From NCBI RefSeq assembly GCF_001937065.1, contig NZ_MOWR01000001.1:186001-250000 (forward strand): 64,000 nucleotides of DNA. The letters run 5' to 3'. Under the pieces are notes generated by a model. That model ran no database searches and was not told the DNA's origin. It saw only the letters and a list, made by a program, of their open reading frames with translations. Below are positions 63,007-64,000 of the stretch, one piece after another. The stretch comes from Streptococcus sp. 'caviae' (GTDB lineage: Bacteria; Bacillota; Bacilli; Lactobacillales; Streptococcaceae). The translations under genes were made by a program, and so were the position numbers. Position 1 is the first letter of the stretch. Each line of letters starts with the position of its first letter.

Positions 63007-64000
63007 TTATTTAGCTTCATACCAGGTCTGACCGGCATTTTCATCAGCTACCAGCGGTACAGACAGCTCAATCGCCGATTCCATGGTTTCCTTGACCAGC
63101 TGCTTAACAGCCTGTAGTTCTTTGTTGGGAACTTCAAGGACGATTTCGTCATGTACCTGCAGCAGCATGCGCGCTTGGTAATTCCCTTGCGTCAAAGCCT
63201 TATCCAGATTAATCATGGCTACTTTGAGAATGTCTGCTGCACTCCCTTGAATCGGGGAATTAATGGCTGTGCGCTCGGCAAAGGAGCGAATATTGAAATT
63301 ACGTGAATTGATGTCTGGCAATTCGCGCCGCCTGTGAAAGAGCGTTTCTACATATCCTTTATCACGCGCTTCTCTAACCACCCTGTCCATGTAATTTTTA
63401 ATACCCGGATAGCGTTCAAAGTAGGTATCAATATAATTTTTGGCGGCCTTGCGGCTAATACCCAGATTATTAGCCAGACCAAAATCAGAAATACCATAAA
63501 CCACGCCGAAATTAACTGCCTTGGCATTGCGGCGGTCATTAGGCGTTACATCTTCCGGCTTGTCAATGCCAAAGACACGCATAGCCGTTGAGGTATGGAT
63601 ATCTGCACCTTCTTTAAAGGCTGCTATCAAGTGTTCATCACCTGAAATGTGCGCCAAAACCCGCAGCTCAATCTGTGAGTAATCTGAACTGAGCAAAACG
63701 CTGTCCGGCCATTCCGGAACAAAGGCCTTGCGAATCAGCCGACCCTGCTCTAGGCGAACAGGTATGTTTTGCAGATTGGGATCGACACTGGATAACCGTC
63801 CGGTCTGTGTCAAATCCTGCAGGTAGCGCGTGTGAATTTTACCGTCAAAAGAAATGGCTTCCTGCAAACCAATGATATAGGTTGATTGGAGTTTGGCAAT
63901 CTGACGGTACTCCAAAATTTTGGCTACGATTGGTGAGCGATGAGCCAGACGTTCCAGAACATCAACGGCCGTCGAATAGCCGGTCTTTGTTTTTTTGGTG
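63007..64000 (-). CDS. polA: DNA polymerase I, C-terminal part (5' end outside the window)
   Basis: About 331 codons of the polymerase domain, read in from the window edge (TKKTKTGYSTAVDVLERLAH, SPIVAKILEYRQIAKL). Family-A polymerase motifs: motif A LLSSDYSQIELRVLAHIS, O-helix motif B RRNAKAVNFGVVYGISDFGL, and motif C LQVHDEIVLEV with the catalytic Asp. The C-terminus GQTWYEAK is typical. The 5' exonuclease and proofreading regions are not in the window. Confidence 0.97.
   Translation of the reverse strand, partial: TKKTKTGYSTAVDVLERLAHRSPIVAKILEYRQIAKLQSTYIIGLQEAISFDGKIHTRYLQDLTQTGRLSSVDPNLQNIPVRLEQGRLIRKAFVPEWPDSVLLSSDYSQIELRVLAHISGDEHLIAAFKEGADIHTSTAMRVFGIDKPEDVTPNDRRNAKAVNFGVVYGISDFGLANNLGISRKAAKNYIDTYFERYPGIKNYMDRVVREARDKGYVETLFHRRRELPDINSRNFNIRSFAERTAINSPIQGSAADILKVAMINLDKALTQGNYQARMLLQVHDEIVLEVPNKELQAVKQLVKETMESAIELSVPLVADENAGQTWYEAK

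Overview
The window reads as a chromosome segment of a low-to-mid GC Streptococcus, most likely from the mutans group. The basis is the string of housekeeping genes (polA, tgt, ffs, pgi, sorbitol operon, galU, gpsA, dut-radA, carbonic anhydrase, gltX, argGH, rnpA-yidC-jag, rpmH). I recall this order, only approximately, from S. mutans. No tRNA, rRNA, CRISPR array, prophage or intact insertion sequence is seen. Almost all genes are on the minus strand; the plus-strand exceptions are gpsA, galU, one SorC-type regulator and one small RNA.

Layout. 1-3.3 kb: start of a V-type (Na+/H+) ATPase operon, ntpF-I-K-E. 3.5-13.1 kb: an accessory catabolic locus with an AraC regulator fused to a GH39-like domain, a GPH symporter with a IIA tail, two Gfo/Idh/MocA oxidoreductases, two TIM-barrel isomerase-like proteins and a DUF6379 protein. 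The last two match the two-subunit C-glycoside deglycosidase arrangement. This is the most interesting system in the window. 13.2-19.0 kb: rpmH, jag(khpB), yidC, rnpA, argH and argG, with ArgR boxes before argG. 19.1-31.3 kb: a repeat element, a membrane protein with two repeated extracellular units, niaX/niaR, gltX, a truncated AIM24 gene, carbonic anhydrase, radA, dut, gpsA, galU, a second copy of the repeat, a rhomboid protease and 5-formyl-THF cyclo-ligase. 31.4-31.6 kb: a CiaR-type small RNA. 31.7-35.3 kb: the acetylated branch of diaminopimelate synthesis and three small membrane-protein genes behind a promoter whose spacer is a (TA)n tract.

35.4-41.0 kb: a complete sorbitol operon (srlD, gutR, srlM, srlA, srlE, srlB), cut between srlM and srlA by a second repeat family. 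41.2-52.3 kb: an accessory carbohydrate island with a second glucitol-type PTS, a second GutM, an SAF-domain dehydrogenase, two SorC regulators, phosphoketolase, a class II aldolase, a TIM-like isomerase and YjbQ. It looks like a pathway for a sugar alcohol other than sorbitol. 52.4-64 kb: third copy of repeat family 1, pgi, a PsiE-like protein, second copy of family 2, an SDR remnant, a permease-ATPase-permease ABC system behind a palindromic operator, the SRP RNA gene, tadA, an MBL hydrolase, a YdcF-like protein, tgt, a CoA-binding protein and the 3' part of polA.

How the parts fit. Import is by PTS (two glucitol-type systems) and by the GPH symporter. CcpA-type cre sites precede the sorbitol operon, the second PTS and both GPH-locus promoters, which implies glucose repression. 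Phosphoketolase and pgi connect island products to central metabolism. Three families of intergenic repeats sit in terminators or immediately before ribosome binding sites and so may affect expression of neighbouring genes.
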